A stretch of 64,000 nucleotides of DNA, from NCBI GenBank assembly GCA_963742715.1, contig CAVUMR010000002.1:1426001-1490000 (forward strand), in the 5' to 3' direction. The position numbers were made by a program, and so were the translations under genes. Below, in pieces: positions 27,013 to 45,700 of this stretch. The notes under the pieces were generated by a model. It saw only the letters and a list, made by a program, of their open reading frames with translations, made no database searches and had not been told where the DNA came from. This stretch comes from CAVUMR01 sp963742715. Its GTDB lineage: Bacteria > Actinomycetota > Actinomycetes > Mycobacteriales > Micromonosporaceae. Each line of letters opens with the position of its first letter. Within the stretch, counting starts at the first letter, position 1.

Positions 27013-28353
27013 TCAGGCGGTGACCGTGCTCGGCGCGGTGGTCGTGCTCGGCTTACCGAGCTCCTCTGTCGGTACCCGGTAGGTCTCCCGGCCGGACGCG
27101 ACCGCGACCACGTTCACCAGGCACAGTGCCGCGGTGAACACCGCGACCGGGATCCACTTCGTACCGTCGCCGTCGATGCTGGCGGCGATCGTGGGGGCGA
27201 AGCCGGCGATCGCGAAGCCGATCTGGGTTCCCACCGCCATGCCGGACAGCCGGACCCGGGCGGTGAACATCTCGCCGTAGAACGAGGGCCAGATCCCGTT
27301 GGTGGCGCTGTAGACCACGCCGAACATCAGGATCCCGACCAGGAAGATCATCGGATAGCTGCCGGCCGAGATGGCGCCGAGGTAGGCGAAGATGAGCACC
27401 GCGCAGCCGAGCGAACCGGCGATGAACACCGGCTTGCGCCCGACCCGGTCCGCGAGCGCGGCCCACAGCGGCAGCGCGGCCAGAGCGACGACGTTGGCCA
27501 GTACGCCGACCCACAGCATCGGGGTCTTTTCCAGTCCGGCGGTGTTCACCGCGAAACTCAGCGCGTACACCGTGAAGATCGTGCTCACCGACGCGATCGT
27601 GGCGGCCAGTACGACGCGCAGCACGTCCTTCCAGTGGTCGCGGAGCAGGTCCAGCACCGGCAGCCGGCCGACCTGGTCGGTGGCGACCTCGTGCTGGAAC
27701 ACCGGCGTCTCGTCGATCCGGCGCCGGATCAGGTAGCCGGCCGCGATGACCACCGCGCTGGCCCAGAACGGGATCCGCCAGCCCCAGGAGTTCAGGGCGT
27801 CGTCGGGCAGCGCCGCGACCGGCAGGAATGCCGCTGTGCCCAGGATCTGACCGGCCTGGGTACCGCTGAGGGTGAAGCTGGTGTAGTACGCGCGCCGGTT
27901 GGCCGGGGCGTGTTCGAGCGTCATCGAGTTCGCGCCGGCCTGCTCGCCGGACGCGGACAGGCCCTGGAGCAGTCGCAGTACGACCAGCAGCACCGGGGCG
28001 AGCACGCCGACCTGGCCGTAGCTGGGGAGGCAGCCGACCAGGAAGGTCGATGCGCCCATCAACAGCACCGTGAGGACCAGAACCTTCTTCCGGCCGTACC
28101 GGTCGCCGATGTGGCCGAGGAAGAAGGCGCCGATCGGCCGGGCCGCGTAGCCGACGCCGTACGTCGCCACCGAGAGCAGCGTGCCGGTAGCGGGATCGGA
28201 GTCCGGAAAGAAGACGTCGTTGAAGATCAGCGCGGCGGCGGTGCCGTAGATGAAGAAGTCGTAGTACTCCAGTGCGCTGCCGATCCACGCGGCGACCGCG
28301 GCCTGCCTGGGCTTTCCGTGGACCGTGGGGGCTGCGGCCGGTTCGGTGGTCAC
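27013..28353 (-). CDS. MHS-family MFS transporter, probably shikimate/quinate uptake (ShiA-like)
   Basis: This metabolite:H+ symporter has about 446 residues and 12 TM segments. The MHS signatures are visible: AAWIGSALEYYDFFIYGTAAAL in TM1, RPIGAFFLGHIGDRYGRKKVL (motif A), LLQGLSASGEQAGANSM, and the loop after TM6 with RRRIDETPVF. GTG at 28353 was chosen because GAGGAGC lies 6-7 bases upstream; a TTG at 28383 is also open. The next genes encode TetR, shikimate dehydrogenase and dehydroshikimate dehydratase, so the substrate is inferred to be shikimate, quinate or a relative. A TetR-operator-like site lies about 40 bases upstream. Confidence 0.87.
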   Translation of the reverse strand: MTTEPAAAPTVHGKPRQAAVAAWIGSALEYYDFFIYGTAAALIFNDVFFPDSDPATGTLLSVATYGVGYAARPIGAFFLGHIGDRYGRKKVLVLTVLLMGASTFLVGCLPSYGQVGVLAPVLLVVLRLLQGLSASGEQAGANSMTLEHAPANRRAYYTSFTLSGTQAGQILGTAAFLPVAALPDDALNSWGWRIPFWASAVVIAAGYLIRRRIDETPVFQHEVATDQVGRLPVLDLLRDHWKDVLRVVLAATIASVSTIFTVYALSFAVNTAGLEKTPMLWVGVLANVVALAALPLWAALADRVGRKPVFIAGSLGCAVLIFAYLGAISAGSYPMIFLVGILMFGVVYSATNGIWPSFYGEMFTARVRLSGMAVGTQIGFAIAGFAPTIAASIDGDGTKWIPVAVFTAALCLVNVVAVASGRETYRVPTEELGKPSTTTAPSTVTA

Positions 28354-28390
28354 GGTTGCTCCTCTGCCGAGCGTCGTCGCCAACCATGGC

Positions 28391-28413
28391 TTACGTACGA
28401 ACTGGATAGTTAA
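28391..28413 (-). promoter_or_regulatory. Putative TetR operator upstream of the transporter
   Basis: On the minus strand this reads TTAACTATCCAGTTCGTACG and continues to GTAA. It shares TAACTATC, a short spacer and a GTAC/TACGTT-like half with the site before the shikimate dehydrogenase gene at 29265. Two related sites flanking a TetR gene in the same catabolic island support co-regulation. Confidence 0.6.
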
Positions 28414-28456
28414 TACGAGGCTTGATGGTGACTTGTCAAGGCCGGGGGAGCCGGGT

Positions 28457-29110
28457 TCAGCGTGCGGTCAGGTACGCCACGACCAGGTCGCCGAGGAGCT
28501 TGCGGTGCTCCTCGCGGTGGTCCGGGTCGAGCATGTCCCGCTGGAAAATCGCCTGGAAGGTGTGCCGGTTCGCGATCCGGAACACGCAGTACGAGCTGAT
28601 CACCATGTGCAGGTCGAGCGGGTCCACCCCGGCGCGGAACTCACCGGAGGCGGTACCGCGGTCGAGAATGCGGGCGAGTACGTCCAGAGCCGGGTTGGCC
28701 AGGCCGGACAGCAGCGTGGAGCGGGAGATGTGCTCGGCGCGGTGGATGTTCTCGATGCTCACCAGCCGGATGAAGTCCGGGTGCGACTCGTGGTGGTCGA
28801 AGGTCAGCTCGGCGAGCTGGCGGATCGCGTCTACCGGGTCGAGGTGCTCGACGTCGAGCCGCTGCTCGAGGGCCCGGATGCCGGCGTACGCGTGCTCGAG
28901 CACCTCGACGTAGAGCTGCTCCTTGTTGCCGAAGTAGTAGTAGATCATCCGCTTGGTGGTGCTCATCTTCGCGGCGATCTCGTCCACCCGGGCACCGGCA
29001 TAGCCCTTGTCGGCGAACTCGCGGGTGGCGATCTCGATGATCTCGCCGCGGGTGCGCTCGGCGTCACGGGTGCGGTCCGCGCCGGCGAGCCGGGACGGCT
29101 GTGCGACCAA
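28457..29110 (-). CDS. TetR-family regulator of the shikimate/quinate island
   Basis: This 217-residue protein has a TetR helix-turn-helix at about residues 20-65 (IIEIATREFADKGYAGARVDEIAAKM, then TTKRMIYYYFGNKEQLYVEVLE, written here as two parts of one motif). The C-terminal ligand domain is of the TetR_C type (HPDFIRLVSIENIHRAEH). The start is TTG at 29110 with AAAGGCGGA upstream. It is divergent from the shikimate dehydrogenase gene and lies between two matching operator-like sites, so it is probably a repressor lifted by a pathway intermediate such as shikimate, quinate or protocatechuate (inference). Confidence 0.87.
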   Translation of the reverse strand: MVAQPSRLAGADRTRDAERTRGEIIEIATREFADKGYAGARVDEIAAKMSTTKRMIYYYFGNKEQLYVEVLEHAYAGIRALEQRLDVEHLDPVDAIRQLAELTFDHHESHPDFIRLVSIENIHRAEHISRSTLLSGLANPALDVLARILDRGTASGEFRAGVDPLDLHMVISSYCVFRIANRHTFQAIFQRDMLDPDHREEHRKLLGDLVVAYLTAR

Positions 29111-29264
29111 CGGCTCCGCCTTTCATGCTGTCGTGAGCGGTGTTCCGGACGGGGGGCCGAGTGGTCCAGCGGCCCGAGCGGGCCCCGCCTGAGCGGGTCC
29201 AGCGGAAACGCGTGACCCACTGTAGCGACCCATCGACCTGCGCCACGGTGCATACATGCCGAGA

Positions 29265-29286
29265 TAACTAACTATCTGGTACGTTC
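29265..29286 (+). promoter_or_regulatory. Putative TetR operator overlapping the shikimate dehydrogenase start region
   Basis: The site reads TAACTAACTATCTGGTACGT plus TC, an imperfect palindrome of the form AACTATCT/GGTACGTT. It ends 6 bases before the GTG start at 29293. With so little room the transcript is probably leaderless or nearly so, and the regulator would block the promoter directly. Confidence 0.6.
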
Positions 29287-29292
29287 ATTCGA

Positions 29293-30150
29293 GTGTCCAG
29301 CTATCTCGTCGGCCTGGTCGGCACGGGTATCGGGCCCTCGTTGAGCCCCGCCCTGCACGAGCGGGAGGCCGACCGGATGGGGCTGCGCTACCTCTACCGC
29401 CTGCTCGACCTCGACGAGCTCGGCCGGCCCGCCGAAGCGATCGGTGAGGTGCTCGCCGCCGCGCGGCTGGCCGGGTACGACGGCCTCAACGTGACCCACC
29501 CGTGCAAGCAGCTCGTGCTCGACCACCTCGACGAGTTGTCCGACCAGGCGGCCGCGGTCGGCGCGGTCAACACCGTGGTGCTGACCGGCGGCCGGGCGAT
29601 CGGGCACAACACGGATGTCTCCGGCTTCGCCCGGGCGGTCGAGCTCGGGCTGCCGGACGCCACGCTCGGCGAGGTGGTGCTGGTCGGCGCGGGTGGGGCC
29701 GGTGCGGCGTGCGCGCACGCGCTGGTGAGCCTCGGCGCCGGAGTGGTCCGGATCTTCGACACGGACGCGCCGCGCGCCACCGCGCTCGCCGAGCGGATCG
29801 GGTCGGAGCGGGCTGTCGCGGGCGGATCGCTCGCGACGGCGCTGGCGAGCGCGGATGGCCTGGTACACGCGACGCCGACCGGGATGCGGTCCAACCCCGG
29901 GCTGCCGTTGCCGCCGGACCTGCTCGACCCGCGGCTGTGGGTCGCCGACCTGGTGTACCGGCCGCTGCGCACCCCGCTGGTGCGGGCCGCCGGCGAACGG
30001 GGCTGCCGGGTGCTCGAAGGTGGCCGGATGGCGGTGTACCAGGCGGCCGACTCGTTCCGCCTGTTCACCGGCCGCAAGCCCGACACCGACCGGATGCTGC
30101 GCGACTTCGACACGCTGGTACCCGAGGAGGGTCCGTGTCCGGTCCGGTGA
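29293..30150 (+). CDS. Shikimate/quinate dehydrogenase (AroE/QsuD-like)
   Basis: This 285-residue enzyme of AroE type has the substrate lobe PSLSPALHEREAD, the catalytic lysine region LNVTHPCKQLVLDHLD and NTVV with DVSGFARAVE. The Rossmann motif is VLVGAGGAGAACAHAL, followed by VHATPTGMRSNPG and the C-terminal MAVYQAADSFRLFTG. It interconverts 3-dehydroshikimate with shikimate (or quinate with dehydroquinate). Context favours catabolism: an MHS transporter and a dehydroshikimate dehydratase flank it, and no other aromatic-biosynthesis gene is near. Its last 16 bases overlap the next gene. The GTG start has no clear ribosome binding site, consistent with a leaderless message. Confidence 0.9.
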   Translation: MSSYLVGLVGTGIGPSLSPALHEREADRMGLRYLYRLLDLDELGRPAEAIGEVLAAARLAGYDGLNVTHPCKQLVLDHLDELSDQAAAVGAVNTVVLTGGRAIGHNTDVSGFARAVELGLPDATLGEVVLVGAGGAGAACAHALVSLGAGVVRIFDTDAPRATALAERIGSERAVAGGSLATALASADGLVHATPTGMRSNPGLPLPPDLLDPRLWVADLVYRPLRTPLVRAAGERGCRVLEGGRMAVYQAADSFRLFTGRKPDTDRMLRDFDTLVPEEGPCPVR

Positions 30151-31949
30151 GCCCGCGGCTGGGCATCGCGACCGTGTGCCTGTCCGGCACCCTCGACCAC
30201 AAGCTCGCCGCCGCCGCCCGGGCCGGCTTCGACGGCGTGGAGATCTTCGAGAACGACCTGGTCACGTCGCCGTGGTCGCCGAAGCGGATCCGGGACCGGT
30301 GCGCCGAGCTCGGCCTGTCGATCGACCTGTACCAGCCGTTCCGGGACTTCGAGGCGGTGCCCCCGGACGTACTGGCCGCCGGCCTCCGGCGCGCCGAGCA
30401 CAAGTTCGACGTGATGGAGCAGCTCGGCGCGGACACGATGCTGGTGTGCTCGTCGGTATCACCGGACGCGGTGGACGACGACGACCTCGCCGCCGAACAG
30501 CTGTACCTGCTGGCGTCCCGCGCGGCCGACCGGGGGCTGCGGATCGCGTACGAGGCGCTCGCCTGGGGCCGGTTCGTGGACACGTACGAACACTCCTGGC
30601 GGATCGTGCGCCGGGCCGGCCACCCCGCGCTCGGGCTCTGCCTGGACAGCTTCCACGTCCTGTCCCGCGGTACCGACCTCGCCGGCGTGCGGGTGCTCCC
30701 GGCCGAGAAGCTGTTCTTCCTGCAGCTGGCCGACGCGCCCCGGCTGCGGATGGACGTACTGCAGTGGAGCCGCCACCACCGGCTGTTCCCCGGTCAGGGC
30801 GCCTTCGACCTCGTCGACTTCGTCGGGAGGGTGCTGTCCACGGGGTACGCGGGACCGCTTTCGCTCGAGGTGTTCAACGACGTGTTCCGGCAGTCCGACC
30901 CGTACCGCACCGCCGTCGACGCGGCCCGCTCGTTGCTGGTACTGCGGGAGCGGCTCGCGACAACCGGACCGCCGAACATCCGGGAGCGGGTAGGGGTGAC
31001 CGGGCTGCCGGCCGCGCCGTCACTGACCGGGTACGCGTTCACCGAGGTGGCCGCCGACGAACGCGGCACCCGGGACCTCGGCGACACGCTGCGGGCCCTG
31101 GGTTTCCGGCGCGCGCCAGCCGTGCCGGCCGAGCCAGCCGCGCCGGCCGACAGGCCCGGTGCGGTGTGGACGCAGGGAACCGTACGGATCGTGCTGCGTC
31201 CGACCGGCGACCCCGGGGCCCGGATCGCGGTGCTGGGCGTGGGTGGCGCCGATCCGGCGGTCGCGACCCGACGGGCCGAACGGCTGCTTGCCACCGTCCT
31301 CCCGGACGGGACGGTCGCCACCCCGGACGGGATCGCCATCGCCTTCGTCGGCGGGCCTCCCGACGGCTCCGCCGCCGGTGGGCTGCTCACCGGTACCGAC
31401 CACCTCTGCCTGACCGCGCCGTTCGACGACATCGACCAGACCGCGCTGTTCTACCGCAGCGTGCTCGGGCTCGACGCTGAGCCGCCGGTCGAGTTCGCCG
31501 CACCGTTCGGGCTGGTCCGCGGCCTGTCCGCCAGCGACCCGGAGCACCGGGTCCGGATCACGCACAACGTGGCGATGCTGCGCCGCGGCGAGTGGGCGCC
31601 GGCCGTAGCGGACCCGCAGCACATCGCCTTCAGCACCGACGACGCGATCTCGGCCGCGACCGCGATGCGGGCCGCGGGTGCGCCCGTACTGGACATTCCG
31701 AACAACTACTACGACGACCTCGACGCCCGCCTCGCCCCGCCGCGACTGGACGAGCTGCGCGAGAACTCCGTGCTGTACGACCGGGACGAGCACGGCGAGT
31801 TCCTGCACTTCTACACGCAACTCCTCGGCGGCCGGTTGTTCTTCGAGGTGGTACAGCGGATAGGCGGGTACTCCGGCTACGGCGCCGCCAACTCACCGGT
31901 ACGCATGGCGGCCCATCGTCAGTTGCGGATCAGCCAGCACGCCGGCTGA
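30135..31949 (+). CDS. Two-domain 3-dehydroshikimate dehydratase (QuiC/QsuB-like)
   Basis: This 604-residue fusion starts at GTG 30135, which has GAGGAGG upstream and overlaps the preceding gene. Residues 1-290 form a sugar-phosphate-isomerase/AP-endonuclease TIM barrel with metal ligands in FDGVEIFEN, YEALAWGRF, CLDSFHVLSRG and LSLEVFND. Residues about 300-604 form a VOC/4-hydroxyphenylpyruvate-dioxygenase-like half (TDHLCLTAPFDDIDQTALFYRSVLGL, DPQHIAFSTDDA, ENSVLYDRDEHGEFLHFYTQ). This layout matches bacterial dehydroshikimate dehydratases that make protocatechuate. The enzyme would feed quinate/shikimate into the beta-ketoadipate pathway, whose ring-cleavage genes are not in this window. 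Confidence 0.9.
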   Translation: MSGPVSPRLGIATVCLSGTLDHKLAAAARAGFDGVEIFENDLVTSPWSPKRIRDRCAELGLSIDLYQPFRDFEAVPPDVLAAGLRRAEHKFDVMEQLGADTMLVCSSVSPDAVDDDDLAAEQLYLLASRAADRGLRIAYEALAWGRFVDTYEHSWRIVRRAGHPALGLCLDSFHVLSRGTDLAGVRVLPAEKLFFLQLADAPRLRMDVLQWSRHHRLFPGQGAFDLVDFVGRVLSTGYAGPLSLEVFNDVFRQSDPYRTAVDAARSLLVLRERLATTGPPNIRERVGVTGLPAAPSLTGYAFTEVAADERGTRDLGDTLRALGFRRAPAVPAEPAAPADRPGAVWTQGTVRIVLRPTGDPGARIAVLGVGGADPAVATRRAERLLATVLPDGTVATPDGIAIAFVGGPPDGSAAGGLLTGTDHLCLTAPFDDIDQTALFYRSVLGLDAEPPVEFAAPFGLVRGLSASDPEHRVRITHNVAMLRRGEWAPAVADPQHIAFSTDDAISAATAMRAAGAPVLDIPNNYYDDLDARLAPPRLDELRENSVLYDRDEHGEFLHFYTQLLGGRLFFEVVQRIGGYSGYGAANSPVRMAAHRQLRISQHAG

Positions 31950-31952
31950 GCG

Positions 31953-32558
31953 CTACTGGGCCGGCGCGGGCATCGGCTCCTCGGTCAGCGCGTCCGCCAC
32001 GGCCAGCAGGTTCCTCGCCATCGTGCGGCCGGTCCTGGCCGACCAGTCGTGGCCGTGGTCGGTGTCCGAGTACGACGGGCCGGGTCCGGGGCCCATGTTC
32101 CAGTAGGTCCAGGCCTGACCGGGCACGGTGTACCCGATGTCGATCAACGCTCCGGCGATCTCGCTGATGACGTGGTGGGCGCCGTCTTCGTTGCCGGTCA
32201 CGACCACGCCGGCGACCCGGTTGTAGGCGACCGGCCGGGACTCCTCGTCGGTCTCGGAGATCATCGCGTCCATCCGCTCGAGCACCCGCTGGGCCACCGA
32301 CGACGGGCGGCCGAGCCAGGTCGGGGTGGCGATCACCAGAATCTCGCTGGCACACAGCTTCTCGTGGATCGCCGGCCACTCGTCGCCGGCGCCCAGGTCG
32401 GTCTCCACGCCCGGCTCGAGCTGGTGATCCACTACCCGGATCGTCTCGACCTGCACGCGGCGGGCGGTCAACTCGTCGGAGACCACCTTCGCCAGCGCCT
32501 CGGTGTTGGAGGACTCGGGGGACCGCTTCAGGGTGCAGTTCAGTACGAGTGCGCGCAT
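31953..32558 (-). CDS. Flavodoxin/NADPH-dependent FMN reductase family protein
   Basis: This 201-residue flavodoxin-fold protein begins MRALVLNCTLKRSPESSNTEAL, a typical FMN-phosphate loop, followed by LVIATPTWLGRPSSVAQRVLERMD and VVVTGNEDGAHHVISEI. Such proteins bind FMN and act in electron transfer or quinone reduction. It converges on the dehydratase gene with a 3-bp gap and is divergent from NRPS P2. A role in supplying reduced flavin to the luciferase-like monooxygenase of P1 is conceivable but not shown. Confidence 0.82.
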   Translation of the reverse strand: MRALVLNCTLKRSPESSNTEALAKVVSDELTARRVQVETIRVVDHQLEPGVETDLGAGDEWPAIHEKLCASEILVIATPTWLGRPSSVAQRVLERMDAMISETDEESRPVAYNRVAGVVVTGNEDGAHHVISEIAGALIDIGYTVPGQAWTYWNMGPGPGPSYSDTDHGHDWSARTGRTMARNLLAVADALTEEPMPAPAQ

Positions 32559-32793
32559 GCCGGTGCGGTGCCCCGAACGGCCGGCCGGTAACCCTGACGG
32601 CCGCGATCTTCACCCGTACGTCATCAATTCGCCGCCGTCGACCGCCATGACCCCGCTCGGGCCAGCCGGAGGCCAGCGGGTAGCGGTCGCGGCGTACCGC
32701 GATCGGCGCGGTCCGGGCGGTCGCGGTTTGATGTACCGTGCGGCCTTCGGCAGGGCCCCGCCCCTCACGTCGTCGACTCGGGATACGGGTGAC

Positions 32794-42861
<10,068 letters not shown>

Positions 42862-42915
42862 ACAAGAACCGCTCCCGCTCCGGGTATAACCGCCGGCCGC
42901 ATATGGGCGGCATAT

Positions 42916-42963
42916 CGAAAACCACATACGCCACGGCAACATCGCGTTGCCTTGAATGTGCGC
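42916..42963 (+). promoter_or_regulatory. vanHAX promoter/operator region
   Basis: CGAAAACCACATACG (42916-42930) is followed by CGGCAACA and GCCTTGA, with the vanH ATG 48 bases after the motif start. The same arrangement, ungapped, occurs at 47523-47570 beside vanR. A duplicated motif at two van promoters makes it the likely VanR binding/promoter element. Confidence 0.65.
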
Positions 42964-44004
42964 ATGACCTACCGCGAGCCAGTACGGACTGCGGCCCGCA
43001 GCATCCGACCGCCGGCGTCCTCGACCTCCTCGACTGCCCCGACAACGGGAATCACCGTCTACGGGTGCGGGCCGGACGAGGCCGCTCTGTTCCGAGAGAT
43101 GGCGCCGCGGTTCGGCGTGGTGCTGACTATCGTCGCGGCGCCGGTCGCTGAACCCAATGCTGAACTAGCCGTCGGAAACCGGTGCGTCAGCGTCGGCCAC
43201 AAGGATCAGATCACGAACTCCACGCTTCTGGCGCTACGCCAGGTCGGCGTTACGTACATCTCCACGAGAAGCATCGGGTACAACCACCTCAGCGTGGAGT
43301 ACGCCGAGAGCCTCGGCATCTCCGTGGAAAACGTCGCCTATTCGCCGGACAGTGTGGCCGACTACACGTTGATGTTGATGCTGATGGCGGTACGAAACGC
43401 AAAGGCCACTATCCGCCGGGTGGACGTCCACGACTACCGACTGAATGACGTACGCGGGAAGGAACTCCGCGATCTGACCATCGGGGTCATCGGGACCGGG
43501 CGCATCGGCACAGCGGTCATGGACAGGCTGCGGGGTTTCGGCTGCCAAGTACGGGCCTATGACAAACGCGCCGGGACCGCCGACGGTTACGTTCCACTCG
43601 ATAAGTTGCTGCGGCTCAGTGACATTGTGACGCTCCATACGCCGCTCAACGCGAATACCCGCCATCTGCTGAACCGCGAACGTCTGGAGCGGCTGAAGCC
43701 CGGCGCGTTCGTCGTCAATACCGGACGCGGCGCGCTTATTGACACCGAGGCGCTTGTCTCGGTCCTGGAAAGCGGCCGGCTGGGCGGTGCGGCCCTGGAC
43801 GTCCTGGAGGGAGAGGAAGGAATCTTCTACGCCGACCGCAGGGCCAGGCCCATTGACAGCAAGCTGTTGTTGCGGCTGCACGAAATGCCGAACGTGATCA
43901 TCAGTCCGCACACCGCCTACTACACCGACCACGCGCTGAGTGACACCGTCGAGAATTCCATTGTCAACTGCCTGAGCTTCGAAAGTAGGAATCGCCGTGG
44001 ATAG
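42964..44004 (+). CDS. vanH: VanH-type D-lactate dehydrogenase
   Basis: This 346-residue D-2-hydroxyacid dehydrogenase reduces pyruvate to D-lactate for D-Ala-D-Lac peptidoglycan precursors. Visible are RSIGYNHLSVEYAESLGI, the Rossmann motif GVIGTGRIGTAV, the catalytic Arg in NTGRGALIDTEAL, Glu in LEGEEGIFY and His in SPHTAYYTDHAL. ATG at 42964 was chosen for its fixed 48-base spacing from the duplicated promoter motif; an upstream TTG at 42952 is also open. It overlaps vanA by 8 bases. VanH followed directly by VanA and VanX is diagnostic of actinobacterial glycopeptide resistance clusters. Base use is noticeably less GC- and GTAC-rich than in the flanking NRPS genes, consistent with separate ancestry. 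Confidence 0.93.
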   Translation: MTYREPVRTAARSIRPPASSTSSTAPTTGITVYGCGPDEAALFREMAPRFGVVLTIVAAPVAEPNAELAVGNRCVSVGHKDQITNSTLLALRQVGVTYISTRSIGYNHLSVEYAESLGISVENVAYSPDSVADYTLMLMLMAVRNAKATIRRVDVHDYRLNDVRGKELRDLTIGVIGTGRIGTAVMDRLRGFGCQVRAYDKRAGTADGYVPLDKLLRLSDIVTLHTPLNANTRHLLNRERLERLKPGAFVVNTGRGALIDTEALVSVLESGRLGGAALDVLEGEEGIFYADRRARPIDSKLLLRLHEMPNVIISPHTAYYTDHALSDTVENSIVNCLSFESRNRRG

Positions 44005-45034
44005 GTTGAAGGTCGGCATCATATTCGGGGGCTGTTCCGAGGAGCACCCCATCTCCGTCAAGTCCGCGCAGGAAGTCGCCGGGAGCCTCGACACCGAGAA
44101 GTACGAGCCGTTCTATATCGGGATCACGAAGAGCGGTTCCTGGAAGCTCTGCGACGGCCCGGACGCGAATTGGGAACTCGGCCGTTGTCGTCCGGTCGTG
44201 CTGTCACCCGACCGGAGCGTCCACGGACTGCTCGTTCTGGAGCCGGAACGCTGCACCACGATCCGCCTGGACGTGGTGTTCCCCGTGCTACACGGCAGGT
44301 TCGGCGAGGGCGGTGCGATGCAGGGTCTGCTCGAGGTCGCCGGCATCCCCTACGTGGGCTCTGACGTCCAGACCTCCGCGCTGTGCATGGACAAGTCCCT
44401 GACCTACCTCGTCGTCGGAAACGCGGGAATCGCCACACCGAAACACTGGGTGTTGACGCCGGCCGACAAGATCGACCCCGATAGCCTCCCCTATCCCGTC
44501 TTCGTCAAGCCGGCCCGTTCGGGCTCGTCCTTCGGCGTCAGCAAGGTCTCTCGCAGCGAAGAACTGTCGGGCGCGCTGGAAACCGCGAGCCGGTACGACC
44601 CGAAGGTTCTGATCGAGGAGGCGATCGTCGGCAGCGAGTTGGGCTGCGCCGTTCTGGGGGAGCGATACGGTCTGGTCGCGGGCGAGGTGGACCGGATCTC
44701 CCTTTCCCACGGCTTCTTCAGAATCCACCAGGAGGAGGAGCCCGAAGCCGGCTCGGAAAACGCCACCTTCATCGTTCCCGCCGACATCTCGACAGAGACG
44801 CGCTCGCTCGTCCAGGAGACGGCGAAAACCATATATCGCGCCCTGGGCTGCAGGGGACTGGCGCGGGTGGACCTGTTCCTGACCGACGACGGGGTCGTAC
44901 TCAACGAGGTCAACACTCTGCCCGGCATGACCACCTACAGCCGGTACCCCAGAATGATGGCGGCCGCGGGCCTGCCACTCGCCGAGGTGATCGATCGGCT
45001 CATCTCTCTGACCCTGTACGGAAAACGGCGATGA
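43997..45034 (+). CDS. vanA: VanA-type D-alanine--D-lactate ligase
   Basis: This 345-residue ATP-grasp ligase starts with GTG (VDRLKVGIIFGGCSEEHPISVKSA in two motif parts). Family marks include GIPYVGSDVQTSALCMDKSLTY, the omega-loop region GFFRIHQEEEPE followed by GSENATFIVPAD, and ALGCRGLARVDLFL with EVNTLPGMTTYSRYPRMM. The omega-loop closely follows VanA-type depsipeptide ligases rather than housekeeping Ddl. It joins D-Ala to D-lactate, replacing the D-Ala-D-Ala terminus to which glycopeptides bind. It overlaps vanH and shares an ATGA overlap with vanX, so the three are translationally coupled. Confidence 0.94.
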   Translation: MDRLKVGIIFGGCSEEHPISVKSAQEVAGSLDTEKYEPFYIGITKSGSWKLCDGPDANWELGRCRPVVLSPDRSVHGLLVLEPERCTTIRLDVVFPVLHGRFGEGGAMQGLLEVAGIPYVGSDVQTSALCMDKSLTYLVVGNAGIATPKHWVLTPADKIDPDSLPYPVFVKPARSGSSFGVSKVSRSEELSGALETASRYDPKVLIEEAIVGSELGCAVLGERYGLVAGEVDRISLSHGFFRIHQEEEPEAGSENATFIVPADISTETRSLVQETAKTIYRALGCRGLARVDLFLTDDGVVLNEVNTLPGMTTYSRYPRMMAAAGLPLAEVIDRLISLTLYGKRR

Positions 45035-45639
45035 ACAGCGACTTCGTTTACGTCGACGAGTTCGTCCCGGGAATACGTTGGGATGCCAAGTACGCCACCT
45101 GGGACAACTTCACCGGCAAGCCGGTGGACGGCTACCACGTCAACCGCATTGTCGGTACGAGAGCCTTGTGCGCTGCCCTGGACAGAGCCCGCGAGAAAGC
45201 CGCATCGTCCGGGTTCGGCCTGCTGCTGTGGGATGGTTACCGCCCGCAACGCGCGGTGGACTGCTTTCTGCGCTGGTCGGAACAGCCGGAGGACGGCCGG
45301 ACGAAACCGCGACACTACCCGAATATCGACCGGCCCGAGATGTTCGTACGGGGATATGTGGCCGCCAGGTCGGGCCACAGTCGGGGCGGCACCGTCGACC
45401 TGACGCTCTATCACCTCGATACCGGCGAACTCGCGCCGATGGGCGGCGGCCATGATCTGATGGATCCGGTGTCCCATCACGGCGCGACAGGAATCACGCG
45501 GGTCGAGGCGGAGAACCGGCAATATCTCCGGTCCATCATGGAGGACTGCGGTTTCCGCGCATACGAGTGCGAGTGGTGGCACTACACCATGAAAGACGAA
45601 CCCTATCCGGACACCTATTTCGATTTCCCCATCACATGA
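45031..45639 (+). CDS. vanX: VanX D-Ala-D-Ala dipeptidase
   Basis: This 202-residue zinc dipeptidase has the usual VanX length. Zinc ligands and catalytic residues are in SGHSRGGTVDLTLY (His and Asp) and ECEWWHYTM (catalytic Glu and the second His); LWDGYRPQRAVDCFLRW supplies the conserved Arg region. It removes D-Ala-D-Ala so that only D-Ala-D-Lac enters the wall. The start overlaps the vanA stop (ATGA). No signal peptide, so it is cytoplasmic. It converges on vanS, 61 bp away. Confidence 0.95.
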   Translation: MNSDFVYVDEFVPGIRWDAKYATWDNFTGKPVDGYHVNRIVGTRALCAALDRAREKAASSGFGLLLWDGYRPQRAVDCFLRWSEQPEDGRTKPRHYPNIDRPEMFVRGYVAARSGHSRGGTVDLTLYHLDTGELAPMGGGHDLMDPVSHHGATGITRVEAENRQYLRSIMEDCGFRAYECEWWHYTMKDEPYPDTYFDFPIT

Positions 45640-45700
45640 TCGAGCGCGAGGCAAAACTGGGCGGCCGGCAATCGAGTCCGTGCGGCAATTCCGTTGAGCG

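Noticed and set aside
42864..42915. Terminator between P2 and vanH
   Set aside because: The GCATATGGGCGGCATAT stretch is a direct repeat rather than a stable hairpin.
43997..45034. Housekeeping D-Ala-D-Ala ligase (ddl)
   Set aside because: The omega-loop matches VanA-type ligases, and the gene sits in a vanH-vanA-vanX overlap series.
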